From Iamia majanohamensis (GTDB lineage: Bacteria > Actinomycetota > Acidimicrobiia > Acidimicrobiales > Iamiaceae), in NCBI RefSeq assembly GCF_028532485.1, contig NZ_CP116942.1, positions 3,038,001 through 3,102,000 on the forward strand: a DNA stretch of 64,000 nucleotides, read 5' to 3'. Positions 43,691-51,603 of this stretch are shown in pieces. The translations under genes were made by a program, and so were the position numbers. Each line of letters begins with the position of its first letter. Positions within the stretch are counted from its first letter, which is position 1. The notes under the pieces were generated by a model. The model searched no databases. It saw only the letters and a program-made list of their open reading frames with translations, and was not told the DNA's origin.

Positions 43691-44080
43691 ATGGCTCCCC
43701 CCGTCGGACGGCTCGACGTCGTCGCCCTCGACTGCCCCGATCCCCACGCCCTGGCCCGCTTCTACCAGGGCCTCGTCGGCGGCGAGGTGGTGGAGCACCC
43801 CGCCGGCCACTGGGTCGAGGTCCACACCCCGCAGGGCAAGGTCGCCTTCCAGCAGGTCGACGACCACCGCCGGCCCACCTGGCCCGAGGGCGACGTGCCC
43901 ACCCAGGCCCACGTCGACGTCGACGTCGACGACCTGGACGAGGCCGAGCCCCGGGCCCTGGCCCTGGGTGCGGTGAAGGCCGACCACCAGCCCAGCCCGG
44001 ACGACTTCCGGGTCTTCCTCGACCCTGCGGGCCACCCCTTCTGCCTGGTCCGCCCCTGGCCCGAGCAGCGCCCCACCTGA
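43691..44080 (+). CDS. VOC (glyoxalase/bleomycin-resistance) family protein
   Basis: 129 aa. DVVALDCPDPHALARFYQGLVGGEVVEHPAGHWVEVHTPQGKVAFQQVDDHRRPTWPEG and FRVFLDPAGHPFCLVRPWP follow the beta-alpha-beta3 VOC pattern, with the Glyoxalase_6-type C-terminal D-P-x-G-H-P-F-C-L motif. Metal ligands are not fully defined. Substrate unknown. Single gene, divergent from the sulfatase gene. Confidence 0.85.
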   Translation: MAPPVGRLDVVALDCPDPHALARFYQGLVGGEVVEHPAGHWVEVHTPQGKVAFQQVDDHRRPTWPEGDVPTQAHVDVDVDDLDEAEPRALALGAVKADHQPSPDDFRVFLDPAGHPFCLVRPWPEQRPT

Positions 44081-44111
44081 CCACCTGCCGGGTGCGGCGC
44101 CCGGCGCCGGG

Positions 44112-45827
44112 TCAGATCCGGTCGGCGGCGCCGGTCCAGCCCTCGCTGCGCATGAGGCGCACGAGGAGGATCACCGGCACCAGGCTCACGCCCACGATGA
44201 GCAGTGCGGGCAGGGCGGCGGTGTCGAGGCGGGAGTCCTTGGTCGCCTCCCACACGGTGATGGCGAGGGTGTCGCCGCCGAGGGGGCGCAGCAGGGCGGT
44301 GGCGGGCAGCTCCTTCATCACCTCGACGCCGACGAGCAGGGCGGCGGTGACGATGCCGGTGCGCAGCAGGGGCAGGTGGACCTCGGTGAGCACCCGCGTG
44401 CGGTCGGCGCCCAGGGCCCGGGCGGCGTCGTCGAGGCTGGGGCTGATGCGGCCCATGCGGCTCTCCACCGAGAAGTAGGCCAGGGCGTGGAAGCGCACCA
44501 GGTAGGCGACGATCAGGCCCAGCAGGGTGCCGGTGAACAGCAGCTCGATGTCACGGTCGAGCCACGACGCCGACAGGTCGACCACCCGCCGGTCGATCCA
44601 CACCAGGGGCACGAACACGGCGACGGCGACCACCGTGCCGGGCACCGAGTACCCGACGGTGGCCACCCGGGCCAGCACCCGCCCCGGCCGCGACGGCGTG
44701 CTGCGCTGGCCGTAGACGACGATCGTCGCCGTCACCACGGCCACCGCCGCGGTGGCCACGCCGAGGAGCAGGGTGGTGCGGGCCGCGCGCCAGAGGGAGG
44801 GGGCGACGGTGCCCTCGGCCACGGTCTCGACCGACCAGGCCACCAGCTGCACCACCGGCACCACGAACACCACGAGCAGCAGGGCCGTCGGCAGCGCCGC
44901 GGCCAGCACCGCCCGCCACCCGTGGAGCCGGCGGGGGGCCACCGCGTCGCCCCGGCTCAGGTTCTGCTGGTACCGGGCCCGACCCCGCAGGAGGCGCTCG
45001 ATGGTGACGAGGGTGAGGGCCAGGCCCACGAGGACGGTGGCCAGCTGGAGGGCGGCGGCCTGGTCGAAGGCGCCGTACCAGACCCGGTAGATGGCGCTGG
45101 TGAGGGCCTGCACCCCGAGGAGGTTGACGGTGCCGAAGTCGGCCAGGGCCTCCATTACGGCCAGGGCCACCCCCGCGGCGAGGGCGGGGCGGGCGAGGGG
45201 CAGGGCCACCTGGCGCACGGCCTGGCCGTAGGTGCGCCCCAGGCAGCGGGCCGCCTCGAGCGACTGGCGGGACTGGCCGAGGAAGGCGCTGCGGCCGAGG
45301 ACGTAGACGTAGGGGTAGAGGACGCCCACGAGGATGGCGATGGCGCCGACGGGGCTGCGGACCCCGGGGATGCGGAGGCCGTCGCCGAAGAGGTTCGACT
45401 GCAGGGGGCTGGCCAGGCCGTACTGGCCGAGCACCACGAAGGCGAGGACGTAGCCGGGCATGGCCATGGGCAGGATCAGGGCCCAGTCGAGGACCTTTCG
45501 CCCCGGGAAGTCCCAGAACGACACCAGCAGCGCCAGGCCGCCGCCGACCACGAGGGTGCCGGCGCCGACGCCGAGGGCGAGCAGGATGCTGGTGCGGAGG
45601 GCGTCGGGCAGCAGCGTGCGGGCGATCTCGTCGAAGGCGGCGCCCTCGCCCACGAAGCTGGCCGGCAGGGCGAGCAGCGGCCCGACCACCACGAGGGCCA
45701 CGAGGGCACCGACGAGGGCCCAGCCCGGGGGGCCGCGCCGGCGGCGCCGGGAGCCGGACCCCGACCCGGGATCGGGCGCGGTGTCGGGTGCGGCCCCGCC
45801 CTCGGGCGCCGTCCGGGTCAGCGCCAC
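44112..45827 (-). CDS. Fe(III)-type ABC transporter permease, two fused halves
   Basis: 571 aa with about 12 TM helices in two six-helix sets, as in FbpB/SfuB. Each half carries an EAA loop (SLEAARCLGRTYGQAVRQVALPLARPALAAG and SLDDAARALGADRTRVLTEVHLPLLRTGIVTA) that contacts the ATPase. The GTG at 45827 overlaps the substrate-binding protein stop by 10 nt and has GGAGG upstream. The partner ATPase is encoded on the other strand across the divergent promoter. Ligand is likely ferric iron by family, though thiamine or phosphonate importers share this design. Confidence 0.88.
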   Translation of the reverse strand: MALTRTAPEGGAAPDTAPDPGSGSGSRRRRRGPPGWALVGALVALVVVGPLLALPASFVGEGAAFDEIARTLLPDALRTSILLALGVGAGTLVVGGGLALLVSFWDFPGRKVLDWALILPMAMPGYVLAFVVLGQYGLASPLQSNLFGDGLRIPGVRSPVGAIAILVGVLYPYVYVLGRSAFLGQSRQSLEAARCLGRTYGQAVRQVALPLARPALAAGVALAVMEALADFGTVNLLGVQALTSAIYRVWYGAFDQAAALQLATVLVGLALTLVTIERLLRGRARYQQNLSRGDAVAPRRLHGWRAVLAAALPTALLLVVFVVPVVQLVAWSVETVAEGTVAPSLWRAARTTLLLGVATAAVAVVTATIVVYGQRSTPSRPGRVLARVATVGYSVPGTVVAVAVFVPLVWIDRRVVDLSASWLDRDIELLFTGTLLGLIVAYLVRFHALAYFSVESRMGRISPSLDDAARALGADRTRVLTEVHLPLLRTGIVTAALLVGVEVMKELPATALLRPLGGDTLAITVWEATKDSRLDTAALPALLIVGVSLVPVILLVRLMRSEGWTGAADRI

Positions 45828-46849
45828 CCCACCTCCAGCATGAGGGCGACGGCGTCGGCCAGCAGGGGGCCGGCGGCCTCCACGTCGATCGGGTCGGTCT
45901 CCACGTCGGCCCAGTCCCGGATCTGCTCCGCCGGGGGCACCTCGGGGTTGGCCGCGAACTCCCCGCGGGCGACGATCAGCTCCTGGGCCGGCGGGGAGGT
46001 CAGGTACTCGATGAGCCGGGTGGCGGCCTCGGACTGGTCGGACCAGCGGACGACGCCCGCACCCGACACGTTGGCGTGGGCGCCGGCGCCGTCCTGGTCG
46101 GGCCAGGCGGGGGCCACCGGGAAGTCCGGGTCCTCCTCCAGGGCCCGGGCCAGGTAGTAGTGGTTGCTGAGGCCGACGTCGCAGTCGCCGGCGGCCATGA
46201 CCGCGAGCATCTCGCCGTCGGAGCCGACGATCTCGGGGTCGTTGGCCATCCACGACCGCAGCAGCTCCTCGGTGGCGTCGGGGCCCCGCTTGGCGATCAT
46301 GTCGGCCACGAGCGACTGGTTGTACTCGCTGTTCGAGGTGCGCAGACACGTCCGCCCCGCGAACCGGGGGTCGCCCAGGTCCTCGTAGCTGGTGACGGCC
46401 CCGGGCTCGACCCGCTCGGTGGACACCACCGGGACCCGCAGCCGGGTGCTGACCGCCCACCAGTACCCGTCGGGGTCGTGGAGCTCGGCGGGGACGTTCG
46501 CCTCGAGCGTGGACGAGGTCGTGGGCTGGAGGAGCCCCTCCTCCTCGGCCCGCCACAGGTTGGCCAGGTCGGTGGTGACGAGCACGTCGGCCGGGGTGTC
46601 CTCGCCCTCGCGCCGGAGGCGCTCGTAGAGCTCGGGGGCGGTGCCGCCCCGGAGCACGACCTCGATGCCCGTCTCCTCCTCGAAGTCGAGGAAGACCTGC
46701 TCGTCGCCGTAGTGGGAGCGGCCGTTGTAGATGACCAGCTGCTCGCCGTCGTCGCCGCCGGCCACCACCGCGACGCCGACGATGGCGGCGAGCACGAGGA
46801 CGGCGAGGACGGGCAGGGGCCACCGACGGCGGATCAGGCGGGCGAGCAT
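45818..46849 (-). CDS. Fe(III)-type ABC transporter substrate-binding protein
   Basis: 343 aa. An N-terminal hydrophobic anchor (LPVLAVLVLAAIVGVAVVAG) lacks a lipobox Cys, so it may be membrane-tethered or cleaved. LVIYNGRSHYGDEQVFLDFEEETGIEVVLRGGTAPELYERLRREGEDTPADVLVTTDLANLWRAEEEGLLQPTTS is the classic ferric-binding protein N-lobe, with the YNGR start. DVGLSNHYYLARALEEDPDFPVAPAWPDQDGAGAHANVSGAGVVRWSDQSEAATRLIEYLTSPPAQELI follows; the SNHYY Tyr pair is the usual iron ligand site. First gene of the unit, with a GGAGA site 5 nt before ATG. Confidence 0.9.
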   Translation of the reverse strand: MLARLIRRRWPLPVLAVLVLAAIVGVAVVAGGDDGEQLVIYNGRSHYGDEQVFLDFEEETGIEVVLRGGTAPELYERLRREGEDTPADVLVTTDLANLWRAEEEGLLQPTTSSTLEANVPAELHDPDGYWWAVSTRLRVPVVSTERVEPGAVTSYEDLGDPRFAGRTCLRTSNSEYNQSLVADMIAKRGPDATEELLRSWMANDPEIVGSDGEMLAVMAAGDCDVGLSNHYYLARALEEDPDFPVAPAWPDQDGAGAHANVSGAGVVRWSDQSEAATRLIEYLTSPPAQELIVARGEFAANPEVPPAEQIRDWADVETDPIDVEAAGPLLADAVALMLEVGWR

Positions 46850-46880
46850 CGGTGTCTCCGGGTCGGGGGCAGGGCCCGCG

Positions 46881-46886
46881 AGTGTA
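46881..46886 (-). promoter_or_regulatory. -10 hexamer TACACT of the transporter operon
   Basis: Minus strand. It leaves a leader of about 25 nt containing GGAGA (46855-46859), so this unit is not leaderless, unlike many neighbours. Confidence 0.4.
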
Positions 46887-46954
46887 CGCGTGAGGGTGCC
46901 CGAACAGCCCGTCGCCAGCCTGCTGACGACAGAGGGGACGCAGGGCCTGCGCAG

Positions 46955-46960
46955 TAGGGT
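46955..46960 (+). promoter_or_regulatory. -10 hexamer TAGGGT, near-leaderless spacing
   Basis: Eight nt upstream of GTG 46969 of the ATPase gene. Confidence 0.45.
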
Positions 46961-46968
46961 CGGGCGAC

Positions 46969-48063
46969 GTGACCGAGCCCCCGGCGATCGTCGTCCGCGC
47001 CGTGCGCAAGGCCTTCGGCGGGTCCGTCGCCGTCGACGGGGCCGACCTCACGGTGGGACGGGGGGAGCTCGTCGCCCTCCTCGGCCCGAGCGGGTCGGGC
47101 AAGACCACCCTGCTGCGCACCATCGCCGGCTTCGAGGAGCCCGACGAGGGCACCGTCACCGTCGGCGGTCGCCGCATGTGCGGCGACGGGACCTGGGTCG
47201 AGCCCGAGGCCCGCCAGGTGGGCATGGTGTTCCAGGACGGCGCCCTCTTCCCCCACCTGACGGTGGCCGCCAACGTCGAGTTCGGCGGCCCGGCCGCGGG
47301 GCGGGCCGAGGAGAGCCTGGCCCTGGTGGGGCTGGCCCACCGGGGCCGCTCCTACCCCCACGAGCTCTCCGGCGGCGAGCGCCAGCGGGTGGCCCTGGCC
47401 CGCGCCCTGGCCACCGACCCCGAGGTCGTGCTCCTCGACGAGCCCTTCGCCTCGCTCGACACCGGGCTGCGGGTCGCCCTCCGCGAGGAGGTGGCCGCCA
47501 TCATGCGGGCCGCCGGCGTCAGCGCCCTGCTCGTGACCCACGACCAGCAGGAGGCCCTCTCGCTGGCCGACCAGGTCGTGGTCATGCGCGACGGGCGGGT
47601 GGCCCAGGCCGGCGGGCCGGTCGAGGTGTACCACCACCCCCGCTCCCGGTGGGTGGCCGAGTTCCTGGGCGCGGCCGAGGTCCTGCCCGGGACCGCGGGT
47701 CCCGACGGGGTCGCCACCGACCTGGGCGTGCTGGTCGCCGACGGCCCGGCCCACGGCGCGGTCGAGGTCATCGTCCGGCCCGAGGCCATCGCCCTGGGCC
47801 GGGAGGGCGCTGCGGCCGTGCCCCCCGGCGCCGTCGCGGGCGAGGTCGTGGAGCGCGCCTTCTACGGCCCCGACCAGCTCGTGGGCCTGCGCCTGGCCGG
47901 CGGGCGCACCGTGCGCAGCCGCCGCCCGGGCCGCGAGCGGTGGGACGAGGGCGAGGAGGTCCGGGCGTGGGTCGAGGGCGACGTGCGGGCCGTCGCCCCG
48001 GAGGCCCCCGGATCCCCGACGGCGCCCGACGCGTCGGAGGCGGCCGAGGCCGCCGCTCCCTGA
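46969..48063 (+). CDS. Fe(III)-type ABC transporter ATP-binding protein
   Basis: 364 aa. Walker A GPSGSGKTT (39-47), ABC signature LSGGERQRVALARAL, Walker B VVLLDEPFASLD, H-loop LLVTHDQQEAL. A C-terminal TOBE domain (GVATDLGVLVADGP ... EVIVRPEAIALGREG) follows, as in FbpC/PotA-type importers. Divergent from the permease and substrate-binding genes, it completes the importer. Followed after 10 bp by the GT-C gene, so it also heads the next unit. Confidence 0.92.
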   Translation: MTEPPAIVVRAVRKAFGGSVAVDGADLTVGRGELVALLGPSGSGKTTLLRTIAGFEEPDEGTVTVGGRRMCGDGTWVEPEARQVGMVFQDGALFPHLTVAANVEFGGPAAGRAEESLALVGLAHRGRSYPHELSGGERQRVALARALATDPEVVLLDEPFASLDTGLRVALREEVAAIMRAAGVSALLVTHDQQEALSLADQVVVMRDGRVAQAGGPVEVYHHPRSRWVAEFLGAAEVLPGTAGPDGVATDLGVLVADGPAHGAVEVIVRPEAIALGREGAAAVPPGAVAGEVVERAFYGPDQLVGLRLAGGRTVRSRRPGRERWDEGEEVRAWVEGDVRAVAPEAPGSPTAPDASEAAEAAAP

Positions 48064-48073
48064 CGGCCGTCCG

Positions 48074-49543
48074 GTGACCACGACCACCGAGGGCTCCGGG
48101 CCCGAGGCCCCGACCACGGCCCGACGGTCCGGGCACCCTGCGACGTCGGAGGTCGAGGGCCCCGTGCGCGCCACCCGCCCCGTCCCCGGACGCCCGGTCC
48201 TGGTCGTCGCCGCCTGCGTCGCGCTCGCGGTGGCCAGCCTCCCGCTGCCCGCGGCCCTCGGCTACGACCCCTGGGCCTGGCTCGTCTGGGGCCGGGAGGT
48301 GGCTCGGCTCTCGCTCGACACGACCGGCGGGCCCTCGTGGAAGCCCCTGCCCGTGCTGGTCACGACGCTGGTGGCCCCGGCCGGCACCGCCGCCCCCGCC
48401 CTGTGGCTGGTCGTGGCCCGCACCGCCGGGCTCCTCGCCCTCGCCGGCGCGGCCCGGGTGGCGTGGCGGCTGGCCGGGCCCTGGGCCGGGGCCCTGGCCG
48501 CCGGGTTCCTGGTGCTCACCCCGGACGTGGAGGCCCGCTTCCTGCGGCTCGTGGGCGAGGGCCACAGCGCGCCGCTCACCGCCGCCCTGGTGCTGTGGGC
48601 GTGGGACCGCCACCTCGCCGGCCACCACCGCACGGCGCTGCTGCTGGGCGCCCTCCTGGCCCTCGACCGGCCCGAGGCCTGGCCCCTCCTGCTCGCCTAC
48701 GGCGCCTGGCTCGGGTGGCGCGAGCCGCGGGCCCGACCGCTCCTGGCCCTCGTCGCCGTCGCCCTCCCCGTGCTCTGGTTCGGCGCCGACTGGTGGGGCT
48801 CGGGCCGGTTCCTGCACGGCGCCGAGGTCGCCCAGGTCGACGCCCAGGACACCGACCGGCTCCCCACCGCCCTGTCCCGGGCCGGCGAGTCGGTCACCCT
48901 CGTGGCCTGGGCGGGGGCCGCCGTCTGCGTGGCCCTCGCCCTCCGGGCCCGGGACCGTGCCCTGCTCGCCGTCGCCGCCGGGGCGGTGGTGTGGTTCGCC
49001 GTGGTCGTGGCCATGAGCGCCGTCCTGGGCTACGCCGCCATCGGCCGCTTCCACCTCCCCGCCGCCGCCGTGGTCTGCGTGCTGGCCGCGGTGGGCGTGG
49101 TGCGGGGCGTGCGGGTCGTGCCCGCCGGCCGCGCCCGCCGGGTCGTGGCCGCGCTGGCCGCCGTCGTGGTCGTCGCCGGGCTGGTGGGGCGGGCTGCCGG
49201 GCTCCCCGAGCTGGCCTCCGACGTGCGGGCCCGCGCCGCGGTGGAGGCGGACCTCGACCGCGCCCTCGGCGACGCGGGTGGGCCGGAGGCCCTGGCCGGC
49301 ACGTGCGGGCGGGTGGTCATCGACGACCCCACGATCCCCCGGGTCGCGGTGGCCTGGAAGCTCGACCTCCCCCTCCACGAGGTGGGCACCATCCGCACGC
49401 CCGTGGCCGGGCCGGCCACCGCGGTCGTGCGCACCGACGGCCGGGTGGGACGGGCCTACGCCGCCGGTCCCGACGGCGTCGTGGAGCGGGCCCGCAACGC
49501 CCGGTGGGCCGTCTACGCGGTGGGCTGTGGCGACGGGGCCTGA
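48074..49543 (+). CDS. Polytopic membrane protein, GT-C glycosyltransferase-like
   Basis: 489 aa. About 10-12 hydrophobic helices (VLVVAACVALAVASLPLPAALG, LALAGAARVAWRLAGPWAGALAAGFLVL and others) with an early acidic loop GYDPWAWLVWGREV resembling the Asp-containing first loop of GT-C enzymes. A soluble C-terminal part (RAAVEADLDRALGDAGGPEALAGTCGRVVIDDPTIPRVAVAWKLDLPLHEVGTIRTP) lies outside. A polyprenyl-phosphate-sugar transferase is likely, but the family match is weak. Starts 10 bp after the ABC ATPase stop and precedes the GT2 gene, so it belongs to the glycan set. Confidence 0.6.
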   Translation: MTTTTEGSGPEAPTTARRSGHPATSEVEGPVRATRPVPGRPVLVVAACVALAVASLPLPAALGYDPWAWLVWGREVARLSLDTTGGPSWKPLPVLVTTLVAPAGTAAPALWLVVARTAGLLALAGAARVAWRLAGPWAGALAAGFLVLTPDVEARFLRLVGEGHSAPLTAALVLWAWDRHLAGHHRTALLLGALLALDRPEAWPLLLAYGAWLGWREPRARPLLALVAVALPVLWFGADWWGSGRFLHGAEVAQVDAQDTDRLPTALSRAGESVTLVAWAGAAVCVALALRARDRALLAVAAGAVVWFAVVVAMSAVLGYAAIGRFHLPAAAVVCVLAAVGVVRGVRVVPAGRARRVVAALAAVVVVAGLVGRAAGLPELASDVRARAAVEADLDRALGDAGGPEALAGTCGRVVIDDPTIPRVAVAWKLDLPLHEVGTIRTPVAGPATAVVRTDGRVGRAYAAGPDGVVERARNARWAVYAVGCGDGA

Positions 49544-49562
49544 CGTACCGCCTGCTCGACGC

Positions 49563-49593
49563 TTGACCGTAGGTCTGGCTAACACCGTAGAGT
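49563..49593 (+). promoter_or_regulatory. Promoter TTGACC-N19-TAGAGT with IdeR/DtxR-like core
   Basis: -35 TTGACC (49563-49568), -10 TAGAGT (49588-49593), the latter 7 nt before GTG 49601. Between them TAGGTCTGGCTAAC (49570-49583) differs from the IdeR core TAGGTTAGGCTAAC at two positions. CCGTAG also recurs at 49567 and 49586, 19 bp apart. Confidence 0.45.
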
Positions 49594-49600
49594 CGGGCCG

Positions 49601-50572
49601 GTGGACAGGCTCTCGGTCGTCGTTCCCGCCACCGACGGCCCCCCGACGCTGGCCCGCTGCACCGCAGCCCTCGCCGCCGCCCTCGGCCCCGACGACGAGC
49701 TGATCGTCGTCGACGGCCCCGAGGACCTCTCGGCCTCGGCGGCCCGCAACGTCGGCGCAGCCCGGGCCACGGGCGATGCCATCGTCTTCGTCGACGCCGA
49801 CGTCGAGGTCCACCCCGACGCCCTCGAGCGCGTCCGCGCCGCGCTCGCCGACGACGCCGGGGCGGTCGCGGTCTGCGGCTCCTACGACGACGCCCCCGAC
49901 GCCCCGGGCCTCGTGTCGCGGTTCCGCAACCTGCTCCACCACCACGTCCACCACCAGGGGGCGGGGCCGGCGTCCACCTTCTGGACCGGGCTCGGGGCGG
50001 TGCGCCGAGGCGCCTTCGAGGTCTCCGGCGGGTTCGACGCCGACCGCTACCCGCACCCGTCGATCGAGGACATCGAGCTGGGCCACCGCCTGGTCGCGGC
50101 GGGCGGCCGCATCGTGCTCGACCCCCGCATCCAGGGGACCCACCTCAAGCGGTGGACGCTGCTGTCCATGCTCCGGACCGACCTCTTCCGACGGGGCATC
50201 CCGTGGGTCGCCCTCCTCGCCCGCGAGGGGCGGGGGTCGACGGCGCTGAACCTCGGGTGGCGCCACCGACTGAGCGCGGCGGCCTGCGCCGTCGCCGTCG
50301 CCGCCCTCGTCCTCCGCCGACCGGTCGTGGCCGTCGCCGCCCTGGTGTCGCTGGTCGGGCTGAACCACGGCTTCTACCGCCTCCTCGCCCGGCGCCAGGG
50401 CCCGCTGCACGCCGCGGTCGGGGTGGCCCTGCACGGGGCGCACCACCTCGCCGCCCTGGTGGCCGTGCCCGCCGGGCTGGCCCTGGCCGCCTCCACCGGG
50501 ATCGTCGGCCTGGTGCGGGCCCGACGGGTGCGGTCGACCGGCGCGCCGACCGGGCGCACCGTCACCCCGTGA
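49601..50572 (+). CDS. Family 2 glycosyltransferase with C-terminal membrane helices
   Basis: 323 aa. LSVVVPATDGPPTLARCTAALAAAL, ASAARNVGAARATGDAIVFVDADVEVHPDALERV (DxD in VDADVEV) and GLGAVRRGAFEVSGGFDADRYPHPSIEDIELGHRLVAAGGRIVLDPRIQGTHLKRWTL are the GT-A core with the ED acid. C-terminal hydrophobic helices (AAACAVAVAALVLRRPVVAVAALVSLVGLNHGFY) anchor it at the membrane. Transfers a nucleotide-sugar residue to an unknown acceptor. GTG start, no SD. The stop overlaps the oxidoreductase start by 4 nt. Confidence 0.9.
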   Translation: MDRLSVVVPATDGPPTLARCTAALAAALGPDDELIVVDGPEDLSASAARNVGAARATGDAIVFVDADVEVHPDALERVRAALADDAGAVAVCGSYDDAPDAPGLVSRFRNLLHHHVHHQGAGPASTFWTGLGAVRRGAFEVSGGFDADRYPHPSIEDIELGHRLVAAGGRIVLDPRIQGTHLKRWTLLSMLRTDLFRRGIPWVALLAREGRGSTALNLGWRHRLSAAACAVAVAALVLRRPVVAVAALVSLVGLNHGFYRLLARRQGPLHAAVGVALHGAHHLAALVAVPAGLALAASTGIVGLVRARRVRSTGAPTGRTVTP

Positions 50573-51603
50573 CCCTGCGCCTGGGCCTCGTCGGCTGCGG
50601 ACGTCTGGCCGAGCACGGCTACGTCCCGGCGATCGCCGCCACCCCGGGCGTCGCCCTCGCCGCCCTGGTCGACCCCGACCCCCGCCGACGGGCCCTCGTC
50701 GCCTCCCTGGCCGGAGGACGGGCCGGCACCGGCATCGCCACCCACGACGACGTCGCCTCGCTGCTCGCCGGTGGCGCTGTCGACGCCGTGGTGCTGGCCA
50801 GCCCGGCCGAGGCCCACCTCGACGATGCCACCCGGGTCGCCGCGGCCGGGCTGCCCGCCCTGGTGGAGAAGCCCCCGGCCCCCGACGCCGTCGGCGCGGC
50901 CGCCCTCGCCGCGCTCGACCCCGCCCCCCACGTCGCGTTCAACCGGCGCTTCGCCCGCGGCCTCGCCGCCGTGCGCCGGGCCCTGCCGGTGCGGGGCGCG
51001 GTCGAGCTCCGCCTCGCCCTCCACTACCGCCGGCAGAGCTGGGGGGCGGTCCAGGTGCGCGCCGACGCCCTCGCCGACCTCGGCCCCCACCTCGTCGACT
51101 GGGCCCGCTGGCTCCTCGGCGCCGAGGTCGACGCCGTCGAGGCGGTCGCCCTGGCCCCCGACGATGCCCGGCTGACCCTCCACCTCGGTGCCCACCGCGC
51201 CCACCTCCACGCCGCCGCCGACCGCCTCCACCAGGAGCTGGTCGAGGCCCGGGGGCCCTCGGGCGCGGTCGTGGCCCGCCAACGGGTCGGCGGACCCGTC
51301 GCCGCCGTCACCGGTCGGCTCCGCCCCGGCCCCCACCCCCTCGTGACCTCGCTGCGCGACCAGCTCGTCGCCTTCGCCGGCGCCGCCCGCGGCCGTCCCG
51401 CCCCGGACCTCGGGACCGCGGCCGACGGGGCCGCCTGCATGGCGGTCCTCGACGCCGCCCGCACCGCCGACGGCCGCCGCTCACCCACCCCCGTCGCCCC
51501 CCAGGAGACCCCGTGCTCGCCATCTGCCAGTTCGACGCCGCCAGCGCCTCGGTCCTCCGTCGCCTCCTCGACGACGGACGCCTCCCCACCCTCTCGGGCC
51601 TGA
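50569..51603 (+). CDS. Gfo/Idh/MocA-type oxidoreductase with an odd C-terminal tail
   Basis: 344 aa. The N-terminal NAD-binding loop GLVGCGRLAEHGYVPAIAATPGVALAALVDPDPRRR, VVLASPAEAHLDDATRVAAAGLPALVEKPPA (with the E-K-P motif) and FNRRFARGLAAVRRAL define the family. Likely oxidises or reduces a nucleotide sugar or sugar acid. The domain appears complete at DAARTADGRR; the last 30 residues are Ser/Pro-rich and lie in a 91-nt overlap with the next gene, so they look like read-on after loss of the original stop. Begins within the GT2 stop. Confidence 0.85.
   Translation: MTLRLGLVGCGRLAEHGYVPAIAATPGVALAALVDPDPRRRALVASLAGGRAGTGIATHDDVASLLAGGAVDAVVLASPAEAHLDDATRVAAAGLPALVEKPPAPDAVGAAALAALDPAPHVAFNRRFARGLAAVRRALPVRGAVELRLALHYRRQSWGAVQVRADALADLGPHLVDWARWLLGAEVDAVEAVALAPDDARLTLHLGAHRAHLHAAADRLHQELVEARGPSGAVVARQRVGGPVAAVTGRLRPGPHPLVTSLRDQLVAFAGAARGRPAPDLGTAADGAACMAVLDAARTADGRRSPTPVAPQETPCSPSASSTPPAPRSSVASSTTDASPPSRA

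Noticed and set aside
42024..43976. A 650-codon plus-strand frame
   Set aside because: Antisense to the alkylsulfatase-type gene, which has clear zinc ligands.
46850..46968. Iron box in the iron importer's divergent promoter
   Set aside because: I looked for a TTAGGTTAG-type inverted repeat and found none close enough to the consensus.
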